Positions 6,964 to 14,444 of a stretch of 14,607 bases of DNA are shown here, piece by piece. The stretch comes from Actinocrinis sp035605935. GTDB lineage: Bacteria; Actinomycetota; Actinomycetes; Streptomycetales; Catenulisporaceae. The number at the start of each line of letters is the position of its first letter. Position 1 is the first letter of the stretch. The position numbers and the translations under genes were made by a program. Location of the stretch: assembly GCF_035605935.1 (NCBI RefSeq), contig NZ_DATNGK010000324.1:1-14607 (forward strand), read 5' to 3'. The notes under the pieces were generated by a model, which was not told where the DNA came from, ran no database searches, and worked only from the letters and a program-made list of their open reading frames with translations.

Positions 6964-8409
6964 ATGCGCCTCCTGCCGAGTCTCACCGGTCCGACCGCAG
7001 ACGAGCCCGACGCGATCCAGGTGGCCGGACAGGCTACGTCACGCGCGCACCTCGTCGAAGCGGCCGGAGCCGTCGCCGCTGAGATCGCCGGAGCGCCGGC
7101 CGTCGCCGTTCACGCGGCCGCCGGACTGGAGACCGTCGTCGCCGTCGTCGGCGGCATGTTGGCAGGCGTCCCGGTTGTACCCGTGCCGCCAGACTGCGGC
7201 CCGTCCGAGCGTGACCACGTGCTGCGCGACTCCGGCTCGGCGATCCTTTTGGCAGAAGACGCCGACGTGTGGCCTGACTGCGGTGTGCCAGTCCTACCAA
7301 TCGATGCTTTCGCACGCGCACACGCGCCTGCCTCCGGTTCCGCATCCATCCCGGAACCGTCGCTTGACGCCGCCGCGCTGATTCTTTACACCTCGGGCAC
7401 CACAGGCGCGCCTAAGGGCGTCCCGATCAGCACATCGGCCATCGCCGCCGATCTAGACGCACTCGCCGATGCCTGGCAGTGGACCGCAGACGACACACTC
7501 GTACACGGGCTCCCGCTCTTTCATGTACACGGGCTGGTCCTGGGCGTGCTCGGCGCACTGCGCACCGGATCGCGGCTGGTTCACACCGGACGCCCCACCC
7601 CTACGGCTTACGCAGCGGCTGCGGCGGCTCCCGCGTCGGCGAATCCCGGAACGCTCTTCTTCGGCGTGCCGACCGTCTGGTCCCGGCTGTGCGCCGAGCC
7701 GAGCTCGGCGAAGGCGCTCCGCGCCGCTCGGCTGCTCGTCTCGGGCTCCGCCGCGCTGCCCGCGCCGGTCTTCGCCGAACTCGAAGCCCTCACCGGGCAC
7801 CGGGCGGTCGAGCGCTACGGCATGACCGAAACGCTCATCACGCTCTCCACCCGCGCCGGCGATCCCAACCGCCGACCCGGCACGGTCGGGCATCCGATCG
7901 ATCCCGTATCGACGCGGCTCCTCGCCGAAGATGGCTCGCCGATCGCACCTGACGGCGCGACCGTGGGCGAACTCCAGGTGCGGGGAACGACCGTTTTCTC
8001 CGGCTATCTGGGGCGGCCGGAAGCGACGGCGGCCAGCTTTACGCACGACGGTTGGTTCCGCACCGGAGACATGGCCGTCATCGAACCGGACGGTACGCAT
8101 CGCATCGTCGGCCGCGCGTCCACCGACCTGATCAAGTCCGGCGGTTACCGCATCGGCGCAGGGGAGGTGGAGAACGCCCTCCTCGCGCATCCCGCTGTGC
8201 GTGAAGCCGCCGTAATTGGCGTACCGGACGACGATCTCGGTCAACGCATCGCCGCGTTCGTGGTCGCGGACGGCGTAACGGAGGCGGAGTTGATCGACTT
8301 CGTGGCACGCGGTCTGTCCGTGCACAAGCGACCGCGTTCGGTGAGATTCGTCAACGCACTGCCGCGAAACGCAATGGGCAAAGTGCGTAAGGACCAGCTT
8401 CGGCACTGA
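6964..8409 (+). CDS. fadD36: Malonyl-CoA synthetase-like acyl-CoA ligase (FadD36/MatB type)
   Basis: An ANL-superfamily enzyme that activates a carboxylic acid as the acyl-adenylate and then joins it to CoA. Motifs: P-loop YTSGTTGAPKG 142-152, ERYGMTET 283-290, TGD 367-369, hinge/A8 segment GRASTDLIKSGGYRIGAGEVE 383-402, and the catalytic lysine K473 in PRNAMGK. The segments HGLPLFHVHGLVLG (181-194), GTLFFGVPTVWSR and RLLVSGSAALP closely follow what I know of MatB from Streptomyces and FadD36 from Mycobacterium, which prefer small dicarboxylates such as malonate or methylmalonate. The likely product is malonyl-CoA or methylmalonyl-CoA for lipid or polyketide synthesis. I chose the ATG at 6964 (481 residues) because family members are about 470-485 residues and start with a similar short N-terminus, and because a leaderless promoter fits it. 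A TTG start at 6895 (504 residues) is less likely. Confidence 0.93.
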   Translation: MRLLPSLTGPTADEPDAIQVAGQATSRAHLVEAAGAVAAEIAGAPAVAVHAAAGLETVVAVVGGMLAGVPVVPVPPDCGPSERDHVLRDSGSAILLAEDADVWPDCGVPVLPIDAFARAHAPASGSASIPEPSLDAAALILYTSGTTGAPKGVPISTSAIAADLDALADAWQWTADDTLVHGLPLFHVHGLVLGVLGALRTGSRLVHTGRPTPTAYAAAAAAPASANPGTLFFGVPTVWSRLCAEPSSAKALRAARLLVSGSAALPAPVFAELEALTGHRAVERYGMTETLITLSTRAGDPNRRPGTVGHPIDPVSTRLLAEDGSPIAPDGATVGELQVRGTTVFSGYLGRPEATAASFTHDGWFRTGDMAVIEPDGTHRIVGRASTDLIKSGGYRIGAGEVENALLAHPAVREAAVIGVPDDDLGQRIAAFVVADGVTEAELIDFVARGLSVHKRPRSVRFVNALPRNAMGKVRKDQLRH

Positions 8410-8459
8410 TCCGCCAGTCTTGGGTTATCTGATTGCGCCACCCACATCCAGCGGTTTGA

Positions 8460-9104
8460 ATGCCCGTGATGACTGATCTGATCACGCGGCGTCTCGTCCT
8501 CCACCGGTTGACGGTCCTGGAGGCGACACGCATCGTCGGCGGGATTGCCGGTCCCGCGGATGTGTGGGCGGACGGCTTCCCCGGTGAAGGCGACCGAGAC
8601 GCCGCGCGCATGGCGGTGAAGACCGCCAAAGCCCGCGTGGAAGAGCATGCGTTAGTGCATGGGCACAGTGCGGGCTACTTGGGATCAGATTTAGCGGCAG
8701 CCGCTAGCTACGGCTTCTGGCTTGCCGACGGCAGCGTGTTCTCCTGCACGTGCCCAGACCGGGGCTCGGTCGCGCTAGATATCGGACCGTTCACGTGTTA
8801 CCGCATCGACTGCCGAGCGGACAACACTGCGATAGGCACCATCGGCTTCCACGGCCCGCCAGATGCAAAGCAACAAGTGACCATCGGCTACGGACTTGTG
8901 TCTCACAGCTGGGGCAACGGCTACGCGACCGAGGCAGTACACGCACTCATCGACTTCTGTCGTGCGCACCCCGACGTGCGCAGCATTGCCGCTGACACCG
9001 ACCACGACAACCTCGCCTCGCAGCGGGTGCTGACGAAGTCCGGCTTCAGCCTCGTGCGCCGGGACCGCGACCTGATCTATTTCGAGCTCGGTCTCGGCAA
9101 ATAA
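8460..9104 (+). CDS. GNAT-family N-acetyltransferase with an internal insert
   Basis: A 214-residue acetyl-CoA dependent acetyltransferase of the RimJ/RimL-like group. TDLITRRLVLHRLT at the N-terminus, AIGTIGFHGPPDA (124-136), TIGYGLVSHSWGNGYATEAVHAL (141-163, pyrophosphate loop) and the AADTDHDNLASQRVLTKSGF segment (177-196) are typical. The Q/R of the Q/RxxGxG/A motif is replaced by His149. Residues of about 60-107 have no counterpart that I recognise in relatives; this part is Cys-containing (96, 98), lower in GC, and has two TTA leucine codons at 8652-8654 and 8691-8693. The start is uncertain: ATG 8460 and ATG 8469 are both possible, neither has a ribosome binding site, and the second fits the family N-terminus better. 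It lies 50 bp after the acyl-CoA ligase. The substrate is unknown. Confidence 0.85.
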   Translation: MPVMTDLITRRLVLHRLTVLEATRIVGGIAGPADVWADGFPGEGDRDAARMAVKTAKARVEEHALVHGHSAGYLGSDLAAAASYGFWLADGSVFSCTCPDRGSVALDIGPFTCYRIDCRADNTAIGTIGFHGPPDAKQQVTIGYGLVSHSWGNGYATEAVHALIDFCRAHPDVRSIAADTDHDNLASQRVLTKSGFSLVRRDRDLIYFELGLGK

Positions 9105-9172
9105 GACTCCGCAAATAGCACCCGGCAATGGGCCCGCCAATTAGGCATCGCAAGCAACGACCGCCGCACGGC

Positions 9173-10492
9173 CTAAGCGGCCACGCGCTTAGCAGCGTTC
9201 AGCGGGGTACCGATCAGACTGTGCGCGGCCATGGCGAAGTACTTCCGCAGCTCCGCGTCTATCGCTGCCCACTCCGCATCGTCAACCTCGATCGTTCCGG
9301 GGAACTGCGGTCTGCGTTCCAGCATCTTGCGACGCAGGTAGTTGGCCGGGTGGGTCGCGTCGATCCGAGTGCCGCGCCGCTCATCAAGCAGCATCCGGCG
9401 CCGCCTCTCGTGCTCAGGGATCGAGTCGATGTACGCGCGCAGCCGCGCCCACGGGTCCTCTTTGGCGCGCTCAGACTTGAGCCGCCGCACGAAGTACGCG
9501 ACCGACTCGGCCAGCGCCAGCCGTTGCGTGAGGGAAATCGCCGCCGCAGACGATGCGAGCCGCGCGCCAAGCTCGTCTGCCAGATACTCCGCGCGCTGGC
9601 CACAGCGCAGGTCCAGCCGGGTGAGCCCGACATAGCAGCCAAGCACCAGGAGGAACGCGGGTCCGCACACCACGAACAGGAACGCCGGCACCAGCGCCGA
9701 GGCCATTGACTCGAGTGGCCCAGAGCGGCCAAGGTGCCTGCGGGCAAAACGATCGCGCACCGACTCGCGGGGATTGAATATTCTGATCCACTCGATGAGT
9801 GATCGTCGCGCTATCGTCGCCCAAACTCCGTGCGTCACGTCCCGATTGACGTGATGGCCGAGTTCATGGCTCAGCAGTGCGACGCGTTCCGGTCCGCTCA
9901 GCACTACCCACAGTGGGACGCCGAGGATCAGCAGTTTTTCGCGGCGCAAGCCGATGCTGCGCGTTGCGGCGTTGAACCGGGTGTCCATCAAGACATAGTC
10001 GGGAACCGGCGCCGTCAACTGTGCGGCGCAGCGGTCAAGCAGCCCGAAGAGCGCGGGTGCTTTGTCGCGGGTCAAGCAATTCTGGTCAATGTCGCGCGGC
10101 TTGCGCAGGATTTCCCATAGCTGCGGACGTACCGCGATCGCCACGAGGATGCCGAGCACTCCGAGCGGCCAGCCCCACCAGTACTCAGATGCCCAGGTCT
10201 TGACCGCCAGCACCGAACCGACCACCACTGCGACGGTCACCAGGTGGACCAGTGTCGAGAGGACGGTCACCGCGACCCCTGTCGCGGAGGTCGGCCGCAG
10301 GTCCTCGGCGGTGGTCAACTGCTCGCACAGTTGCTCAGCTCGAGCGCGCGCACGCGCTGTGCGCCGGGCGACTCGCCGCTTCTCCGGCTGCTCGGGTGCG
10401 GTGTCCGCGTTGAAGCCGCAGCTCTCGCACCACTGCACGAATCTGTCGTCGAATTCGCCGCTCCAGCCGCAGTTCGGACAGCCGAACGTCAT
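9173..10492 (-). CDS. Membrane M48-family zinc metallopeptidase with N-terminal zinc ribbon
   Basis: A 439-residue HtpX/Ste24-like peptidase. The zinc site is HELGH (209-213) with a third ligand Glu302 in AEYLADE. An N-terminal zinc ribbon, C5-x2-C8 and C22-x2-C25, precedes a basic helix (38-54). Hydrophobic segments at about 71-95, 107-122 and 264-290 anchor it in the membrane, with the active site probably cytosolic. M48 proteases of this kind act in membrane protein quality control; the ribbon may bind a partner or nucleic acid. The frame extends upstream to 10660, but that stretch overlaps the end of the phosphatase gene. The ATG at 10492 just before the zinc ribbon is chosen, and the first ribbon cysteine follows four residues later. 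It reads toward the acetyltransferase gene (convergent, 68-bp gap, no clear terminator) and lies third in a - strand series. Confidence 0.88.
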   Translation of the reverse strand: MTFGCPNCGWSGEFDDRFVQWCESCGFNADTAPEQPEKRRVARRTARARARAEQLCEQLTTAEDLRPTSATGVAVTVLSTLVHLVTVAVVVGSVLAVKTWASEYWWGWPLGVLGILVAIAVRPQLWEILRKPRDIDQNCLTRDKAPALFGLLDRCAAQLTAPVPDYVLMDTRFNAATRSIGLRREKLLILGVPLWVVLSGPERVALLSHELGHHVNRDVTHGVWATIARRSLIEWIRIFNPRESVRDRFARRHLGRSGPLESMASALVPAFLFVVCGPAFLLVLGCYVGLTRLDLRCGQRAEYLADELGARLASSAAAISLTQRLALAESVAYFVRRLKSERAKEDPWARLRAYIDSIPEHERRRRMLLDERRGTRIDATHPANYLRRKMLERRPQFPGTIEVDDAEWAAIDAELRKYFAMAAHSLIGTPLNAAKRVAA

Positions 10493-10498
10493 CAGCGT

Positions 10499-10520
10499 CG
10501 GCGCGCCGATCGGCGCGCCG
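10499..10520. repeat. Perfect 22-bp GC-rich palindrome at the M48 translation start
   Basis: Two 9-bp arms (CGGCGCGCC and its complement) flank GATC without any mismatch. On the - strand it lies exactly between a strong AGGAGG (10530-10525) and the ATG (10492), 6 nt before the ATG. As RNA it would form a very stable hairpin. It could equally be an operator. Confidence 0.85.
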
Positions 10521-10595
10521 GTCCCCTCCTGGCCAATGGTCACCGCAGAATGCTGCTGCCTCAGACGCCTGTTCGGCAATGCCTTTGCGCCATCG

Positions 10596-11438
10596 TTATT
10601 CGCTCGCTGCTCTTTCCGGGCCGAGAAGCGCTTCAAGCGCCACCGCAACGCCGTCCTCATCGTTCGAAGCGGTAACTCGGTCGACGACTGACAACACGTC
10701 CTCGTGTGCGTTCGCGACCCCGTACGCGGTGCCAGCCCAAGTCAACATAGGTAGATCGTTCGGCATGTCGCCGAAGGTCACAACGTCTTGCGCGTCGATG
10801 CCCAGGCGCGCGCAAAGCCACGCGAGCGTGCCTGCCTTTGTCGCGCCGCGCGGCGCGATCTCCACCAGGCCGCGACCGCCGGACTGGGAGGATTCGGCAC
10901 GGTCGCCGAGCACCGAGCGCGCGGCCGTGACCATGTCGTCCGCGTTCGCCGAATCATCACGGGCGAGCACCTTGACGTAGCGGCTGCCGATCGGCCGCGC
11001 CAGACGCAAGTCATCGGTCAAGACGGCGCCGTCCCCGGAGACCAAACCGCGTCGGAATCCCGGCTCGCAGAACACCTCGCCCCCGGTCTCCAGCGCGAAT
11101 CCGGTGCGCGGCGAGAAGACCGGCCGCAGATCGGCGACGATCGCGAGGGCCTGCTCCACCTGGAACGAATGGACGAGTTCCGCGACCCCCGTCGCCACGT
11201 CCAGCACCGCCGCGCCGTTCGCGCAGATCGCCGTGGTCACGCTGCCAAGTCCGCGCGCCAGTTCAACGACCGTGCGATGCGGCCGCGCCGTCACCAGCAC
11301 CACCTCGATCCCGGCCGCCGCGCACGACTTGAGTGCCGAACAGGTCCGCTCTGACACGCTCCGGTCTGAACGCAGCAACGTGCCGTCGAGATCAGTCGCG
11401 ATCAGCTTGGGCAGAGCAGGCCCGGATGTCGTGGTCAC
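10596..11438 (-). CDS. Cof-type HAD-superfamily phosphatase
   Basis: A 280-residue haloacid-dehalogenase phosphatase of the Cof/type IIB group. All four motifs are present: motif I DLDGT (D16 nucleophile, D18), motif II with T50 in VTAR, motif III K201 in GATKAGTLAWL, and motif IV GDMPNDLPML (D224, D228). A large C2B-type cap lies between motifs II and III (about 85-195). Family members remove phosphate from sugar phosphates, pyridoxal phosphate or flavin and thiamine intermediates; the substrate cannot be told from sequence. The start is GTG at 11438. AGGA touches it directly, and a CAGAAT box lies 6 nt upstream, so translation may be leaderless. It follows the molybdoenzyme gene by 85 bp and precedes the M48 peptidase by 103 bp, all on the - strand. 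I see no functional link among the three. Confidence 0.92.
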   Translation of the reverse strand: MTTTSGPALPKLIATDLDGTLLRSDRSVSERTCSALKSCAAAGIEVVLVTARPHRTVVELARGLGSVTTAICANGAAVLDVATGVAELVHSFQVEQALAIVADLRPVFSPRTGFALETGGEVFCEPGFRRGLVSGDGAVLTDDLRLARPIGSRYVKVLARDDSANADDMVTAARSVLGDRAESSQSGGRGLVEIAPRGATKAGTLAWLCARLGIDAQDVVTFGDMPNDLPMLTWAGTAYGVANAHEDVLSVVDRVTASNDEDGVAVALEALLGPERAASE

Positions 11439-11463
11439 TCCTGGATTCTGTCAGGCGTGTCGC

Positions 11464-11481
11464 GCGGACATAGCGGTCCGC
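11464..11481. repeat. Small hairpin between the molybdoenzyme and phosphatase genes
   Basis: GCGGAC (11464-11469) and GTCCGC (11476-11481) form a 6-bp stem with a 6-nt loop in the 85-bp gap downstream of the molybdoenzyme stop. No T-run follows on the - strand, so this is at best a weak or factor-assisted terminator. An operator for the phosphatase gene is the alternative. Confidence 0.35.
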
Positions 11482-11523
11482 CGGGCCCGTGGTTCCTTAT
11501 CCGCTGCCGGGCTCCGCGCTCGA

Positions 11524-13170
11524 CTAGACGACGTTGACAGTGATCTGGTGGTAGCCAGTCGCGCCGTCAGGCACGACGTCCTGCACCGCGGAAGTCTGTA
11601 CCGCACCCGTCCCGTCCGTCGCGCGCACCGCAACCGTGTGCCTGCCGCGAGGCGCGTTCTGCCACGCATACGACCACTGACGCCACGTGTCCGGAGTGTC
11701 TGAGACCGCGAGCGTTGCCTCCGCCCACGGCTCACTGTCGATTCGCACCTCTACCGCCGCGACACCCCGGTGAGTCGCCCACGCGACCCCGGCCAGCGTT
11801 ACCGTTCCGGCTGACACAGTCGCGCCCGAACCTGGCACATCGATACGTGACGCGGTCTTCACCGGAGCCTTCTGCGCCCAACCACGAGCCACCCAATAAC
11901 CCGCGTTCGACGCGAACGTCGTCAGCTCCAGATCGACGACCCACTTGGTCGCCGAGACGTACCCGTACAGGCCAGGCACCAGCATCCGGCACGGGAACCC
12001 GTGCTCGATTGGCAGCGCCACACCGTTCATCGCGACCGCGAGCATCGACTCACGGCCATCGAGCACCGCGTTAACCGGCGTCCCGATCGTCATCCCGTCG
12101 CTGGATGTAGAGAGGATCTGGTCAGCGCCCGCTTGCACGCCTGCCTGCCGCAGCAGCGGCGCGAGCGGTGCGCCGACCCAGCGCGCGTTACCGCAATACT
12201 CACCGCCGACCGGATTCGATACGCAAGTCAGGGTGAGGTCGTGCTCCTCCAGCGGCATCTTCAGCAGTTGCTCGAAGGAGACCTCCAACGGCCTGGCCAC
12301 CATGCCGTGGATCCGCAGCATCCACTTCGACGGATCGAGCTGCGGTACGGAAAGGGCCGTGTCCACGCGGTAGAAGTCGGCGTTCGGGGTGAAGAACGGG
12401 CCGAGACCGGAGACGTTGGGGTGCGCCGACGCCGGAACCGCCGCCAGCGGCTGGATGGGAGCCGGGATCTTCACGGCCGCACGCGCGGGCGCCGCGTTGT
12501 ACCGCGAGTCGATCCAGCTCTTCGAACCGAAGCCGCCCACTGCCGCACCGGCCGCGGTGCCGAGCAGCGCGCCGAGGAATCGGCGGCGCTCGGTCGGCCC
12601 CGCGTAAGGCGTGTCGTTCTCGACGGCCAGCCGGGTCAGCCAGCGCAGCACCCACACCGCGGCGGCGCCCGCGAACATCGAGGGGAAGAACGATGCGGTG
12701 TCCGCGTTCGGCCGGGTCGCCGCCGCGATGATCCCGATCACGCCAAAGCCGGCGGCGATACAGCTCGCCGCCGTGAGATGACGGCGCGCCAGCACCCCCG
12801 CTCCCGCGGAGATCAGCGCGAGAATCACATACACGCCGGTGAGCAGCGCCGTCTTGTCGTGCGCACCGAATTCGCGGATCGCGAATTCCTTGACCCCGGT
12901 CGGCGCCAGGTCGATCGCCCACTCGCCGACCGCCACGGCCGGCGCGCTCGCGGCGCCCGCGAACACGGCGACCAGCTCCCCGGCCGCCAGCGCGGCCCCG
13001 CCGGCCAGCAGGCCGCTGAGCGCGCCGACCACGATGCCGCCGATGCTTGTGCGTTCGGGCTCCGGCTCCGCCTGATTGCGGTCGTCCACCACCACCGCGT
13101 CGTCCATCTTTTCGCGCGCCTCGCTCGCCTTTACTGCCGTAGGCCGGCGTCCCGCCGGTACTGCTTCCAT
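11524..13170 (-). CDS. Membrane-anchored sulfite-oxidase-family molybdopterin oxidoreductase
   Basis: A 548-residue molybdenum enzyme. The N-terminal third has about five hydrophobic segments (near 43-72, 107-127, 131-151, 161-181 and 199-216). The last follows a twin-arginine RRRFLG at 195-200, suggesting that the catalytic part is placed outside the membrane. The oxidoreductase domain (about 255-420) has the molybdenum-ligating Cys316 in LTLTCVSNPVGG, plus EHGFPCRMLVPGLYGYVSATKW at 389-410 for pterin binding. Residues 440-545 form the Ig-like Mo-cofactor oxidoreductase dimerisation domain. The sulfite-oxidase family includes sulfite dehydrogenases and MsrP-type reductases; the real substrate and electron partner are unknown. 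ATG 13170 is directly preceded by GGGAGG with no spacing. ATG 13107 (MDDAVVV) is a possible alternative start. Confidence 0.93.
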   Translation of the reverse strand: MEAVPAGRRPTAVKASEAREKMDDAVVVDDRNQAEPEPERTSIGGIVVGALSGLLAGGAALAAGELVAVFAGAASAPAVAVGEWAIDLAPTGVKEFAIREFGAHDKTALLTGVYVILALISAGAGVLARRHLTAASCIAAGFGVIGIIAAATRPNADTASFFPSMFAGAAAVWVLRWLTRLAVENDTPYAGPTERRRFLGALLGTAAGAAVGGFGSKSWIDSRYNAAPARAAVKIPAPIQPLAAVPASAHPNVSGLGPFFTPNADFYRVDTALSVPQLDPSKWMLRIHGMVARPLEVSFEQLLKMPLEEHDLTLTCVSNPVGGEYCGNARWVGAPLAPLLRQAGVQAGADQILSTSSDGMTIGTPVNAVLDGRESMLAVAMNGVALPIEHGFPCRMLVPGLYGYVSATKWVVDLELTTFASNAGYWVARGWAQKAPVKTASRIDVPGSGATVSAGTVTLAGVAWATHRGVAAVEVRIDSEPWAEATLAVSDTPDTWRQWSYAWQNAPRGRHTVAVRATDGTGAVQTSAVQDVVPDGATGYHQITVNVV

Positions 13171-13192
13171 CCTCCCTCACGACCTGGGAGGA
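13170..13192 (-). promoter_or_regulatory. Hairpin that would hide the molybdoenzyme ribosome binding site
   Basis: On the - strand TCCTCCC (13192-13186) is followed after 9 nt by GGGAGGA (13176-13170). In RNA the 7-bp stem would pair the Shine-Dalgarno GGGAGG and the first base of the AUG. This could limit translation until opened. No known riboswitch class is recognised. Confidence 0.5.
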
Positions 13193-13346
13193 ACCAGGGG
13201 TTCATTCATTACGGTCCGGGGATGCTCGGGCGAACCGGCGGCGCCGTAGGCGGGCGCCGTTCGGCCGCGGCCGACGGGGAACCGGCTCGGCAGGAAGCTG
13301 CCACGCTTCCTTCGGGCTTCCCCGCGCGATTGTCGGACGGCGCGGC
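13193..13346. promoter_or_regulatory. Divergent regulatory region with palindromes and a direct repeat
   Basis: This is non-coding DNA between the molybdoenzyme (-) and the propeller protein (+). It holds a tandem TTCATTCATT (13201-13210), an 8-bp direct repeat GGCGCCGT at 13240-13247 and 13253-13260, a 14-bp perfect palindrome TCGGCCGCGGCCGA at 13261-13274, and an inverted repeat AGGAAGC-N6-GCTTCCT at 13292-13311. The last is 47 bp before the + strand start and shaped like a dimeric repressor site. Confidence 0.5.
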
Positions 13347-13352
13347 TACGGT
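13347..13352 (+). promoter_or_regulatory. -10 box of a leaderless promoter for the propeller gene
   Basis: TACGGT is followed by 6 nt and the ATG at 13359, with no Shine-Dalgarno sequence. Counting from the box through the ATG, 12 of 15 bases match the fadD36-like promoter at 6952. The -35 region is weak. Confidence 0.55.
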
Positions 13353-13358
13353 GGCGAT

Positions 13359-14444
13359 ATGACCGATACCTTGCTGCTCGCCGGCACCCGCAAGGGCCTG
13401 TTGCTCGCGCGCCGGCGAGGCGGTTCCTGGCAGACCGAACCGCTCGCCCTGCCGATGACGGCCGTCTACGCGGTCGGCATTGACGCCCGTCGCCCCACTC
13501 CACGCCTGTTCGCCTCGGCGACCAGCGAGCACTGGGGGCCGACCATCCTGCACTCGGACGACCTCGGCCGCAGCTGGAGCGAGCCCGACCACGCGCCGAT
13601 TGCCTTCCCTAAGGACCTCGACACGGCCCTCGGCCGCGCCTGGCAGATCCAGCCGGGGCCCGCCAACGAGCCGGACGTCGTGTACGCCGGCACCGAGCCG
13701 GCCGCGCTGTTCCGCTCCGAGGACGGCGGCCTCAACTTCGAACTGGTACGTCCGCTGTGGGAGCACCCGCACCGGCCGCAATGGGGAGCCGGATTCGGCG
13801 GCCAGGCCATTCATACCGTCATCCCGCACCCGGTCGATCCGCAGCGGGTCCTGATCGCGCTGTCCTCCGGCGGCGTCTACCGGACCTACGACGGGGGAAA
13901 GAGCTGGGCGGCGGCGAACGCCGGGATCAAGGCGACTTTCCTGCCCGAGGAGCAGCGCTACCCCGAATTCGGCCAGTGCGTTCATAAGGTCGCCCAGGAC
14001 GCCGAGGACCCGGAGCGGCTGTACCTGCAGAACCACAACGGCGTCTACCGCAGCGATGACTGGGGCGGCAAGTGGGTCTCGATCGCCGAGGGCCTGCCCG
14101 GCGAATTCGGCTTCGCGATCGTGGCCGACCCGAACCGCGGCGGGCACGCCTACGTCTTCCCGCTGGTCTCCGACTACTCGCGGTTCACCCCGGAATTCCG
14201 CTGCCGGGTCTATGGAACCACCGATGCCGGCGAGACCTGGGCCGAGATCGGTGCCGGGCTGCCGGAGAGCGAGTTCTACTCACTGGTGCTGCGCGACGCC
14301 TTCAGCTGCGATGCCGCCGAGCCGCTGGGCCTGTACCTGGGGACCCGTTCGGGTGAGCTGTACGCGGGCGGGGCCGACGGCTGGGAGCGTGTTGCGGCCA
14401 ACCTGCCGGATGTGCTGTCCGTGCGCGCGATGGCGCTGGCGTGA
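13359..14444 (+). CDS. Asp-box (BNR) beta-propeller protein
   Basis: A 361-residue cytoplasmic beta-propeller. Five Asp-box repeats of the S/T-x-D-x-G-x-x-W type are visible: SDDLGRSW 66-73, SEDGGLNF 120-127 (Phe in place of Trp), TYDGGKSW 176-183, SDDWGGKW 232-239 and TTDAGETW 287-294, spaced about 54-56 residues. Such proteins are often labelled exo-alpha-sialidase or glycosyl hydrolase, but I see no signal peptide, no arginine triad layout and no FRIP motif, so enzymatic sialidase activity is not supported. Related VPS10/BNR propellers serve as binding scaffolds. Conserved His and Trp stretches (EHPHRPQWGAGFGGQAIHTVIPHP, 135-158) suggest a metal or ligand site of unknown kind. The ATG at 13359 fits the leaderless promoter and the frame has no better start. 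It is divergent from the molybdoenzyme gene. Confidence 0.88.
   Translation: MTDTLLLAGTRKGLLLARRRGGSWQTEPLALPMTAVYAVGIDARRPTPRLFASATSEHWGPTILHSDDLGRSWSEPDHAPIAFPKDLDTALGRAWQIQPGPANEPDVVYAGTEPAALFRSEDGGLNFELVRPLWEHPHRPQWGAGFGGQAIHTVIPHPVDPQRVLIALSSGGVYRTYDGGKSWAAANAGIKATFLPEEQRYPEFGQCVHKVAQDAEDPERLYLQNHNGVYRSDDWGGKWVSIAEGLPGEFGFAIVADPNRGGHAYVFPLVSDYSRFTPEFRCRVYGTTDAGETWAEIGAGLPESEFYSLVLRDAFSCDAAEPLGLYLGTRSGELYAGGADGWERVAANLPDVLSVRAMALA

Noticed and set aside
9173..10660. M48 peptidase starting at 10660 (495 residues)
   Set aside because: The extra 56 residues overlap the end of the phosphatase gene, look unlike protein with a fold, and the zinc ribbon begins right after the ATG at 10492.
12001..13362. 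A long + strand open frame (453 codons) antisense to the molybdoenzyme gene
   Set aside because: It is Arg-, Gly- and His-rich as expected from the reverse of GC-rich codons, has no recognisable motif, and the opposite strand shows clear molybdopterin-domain residues.
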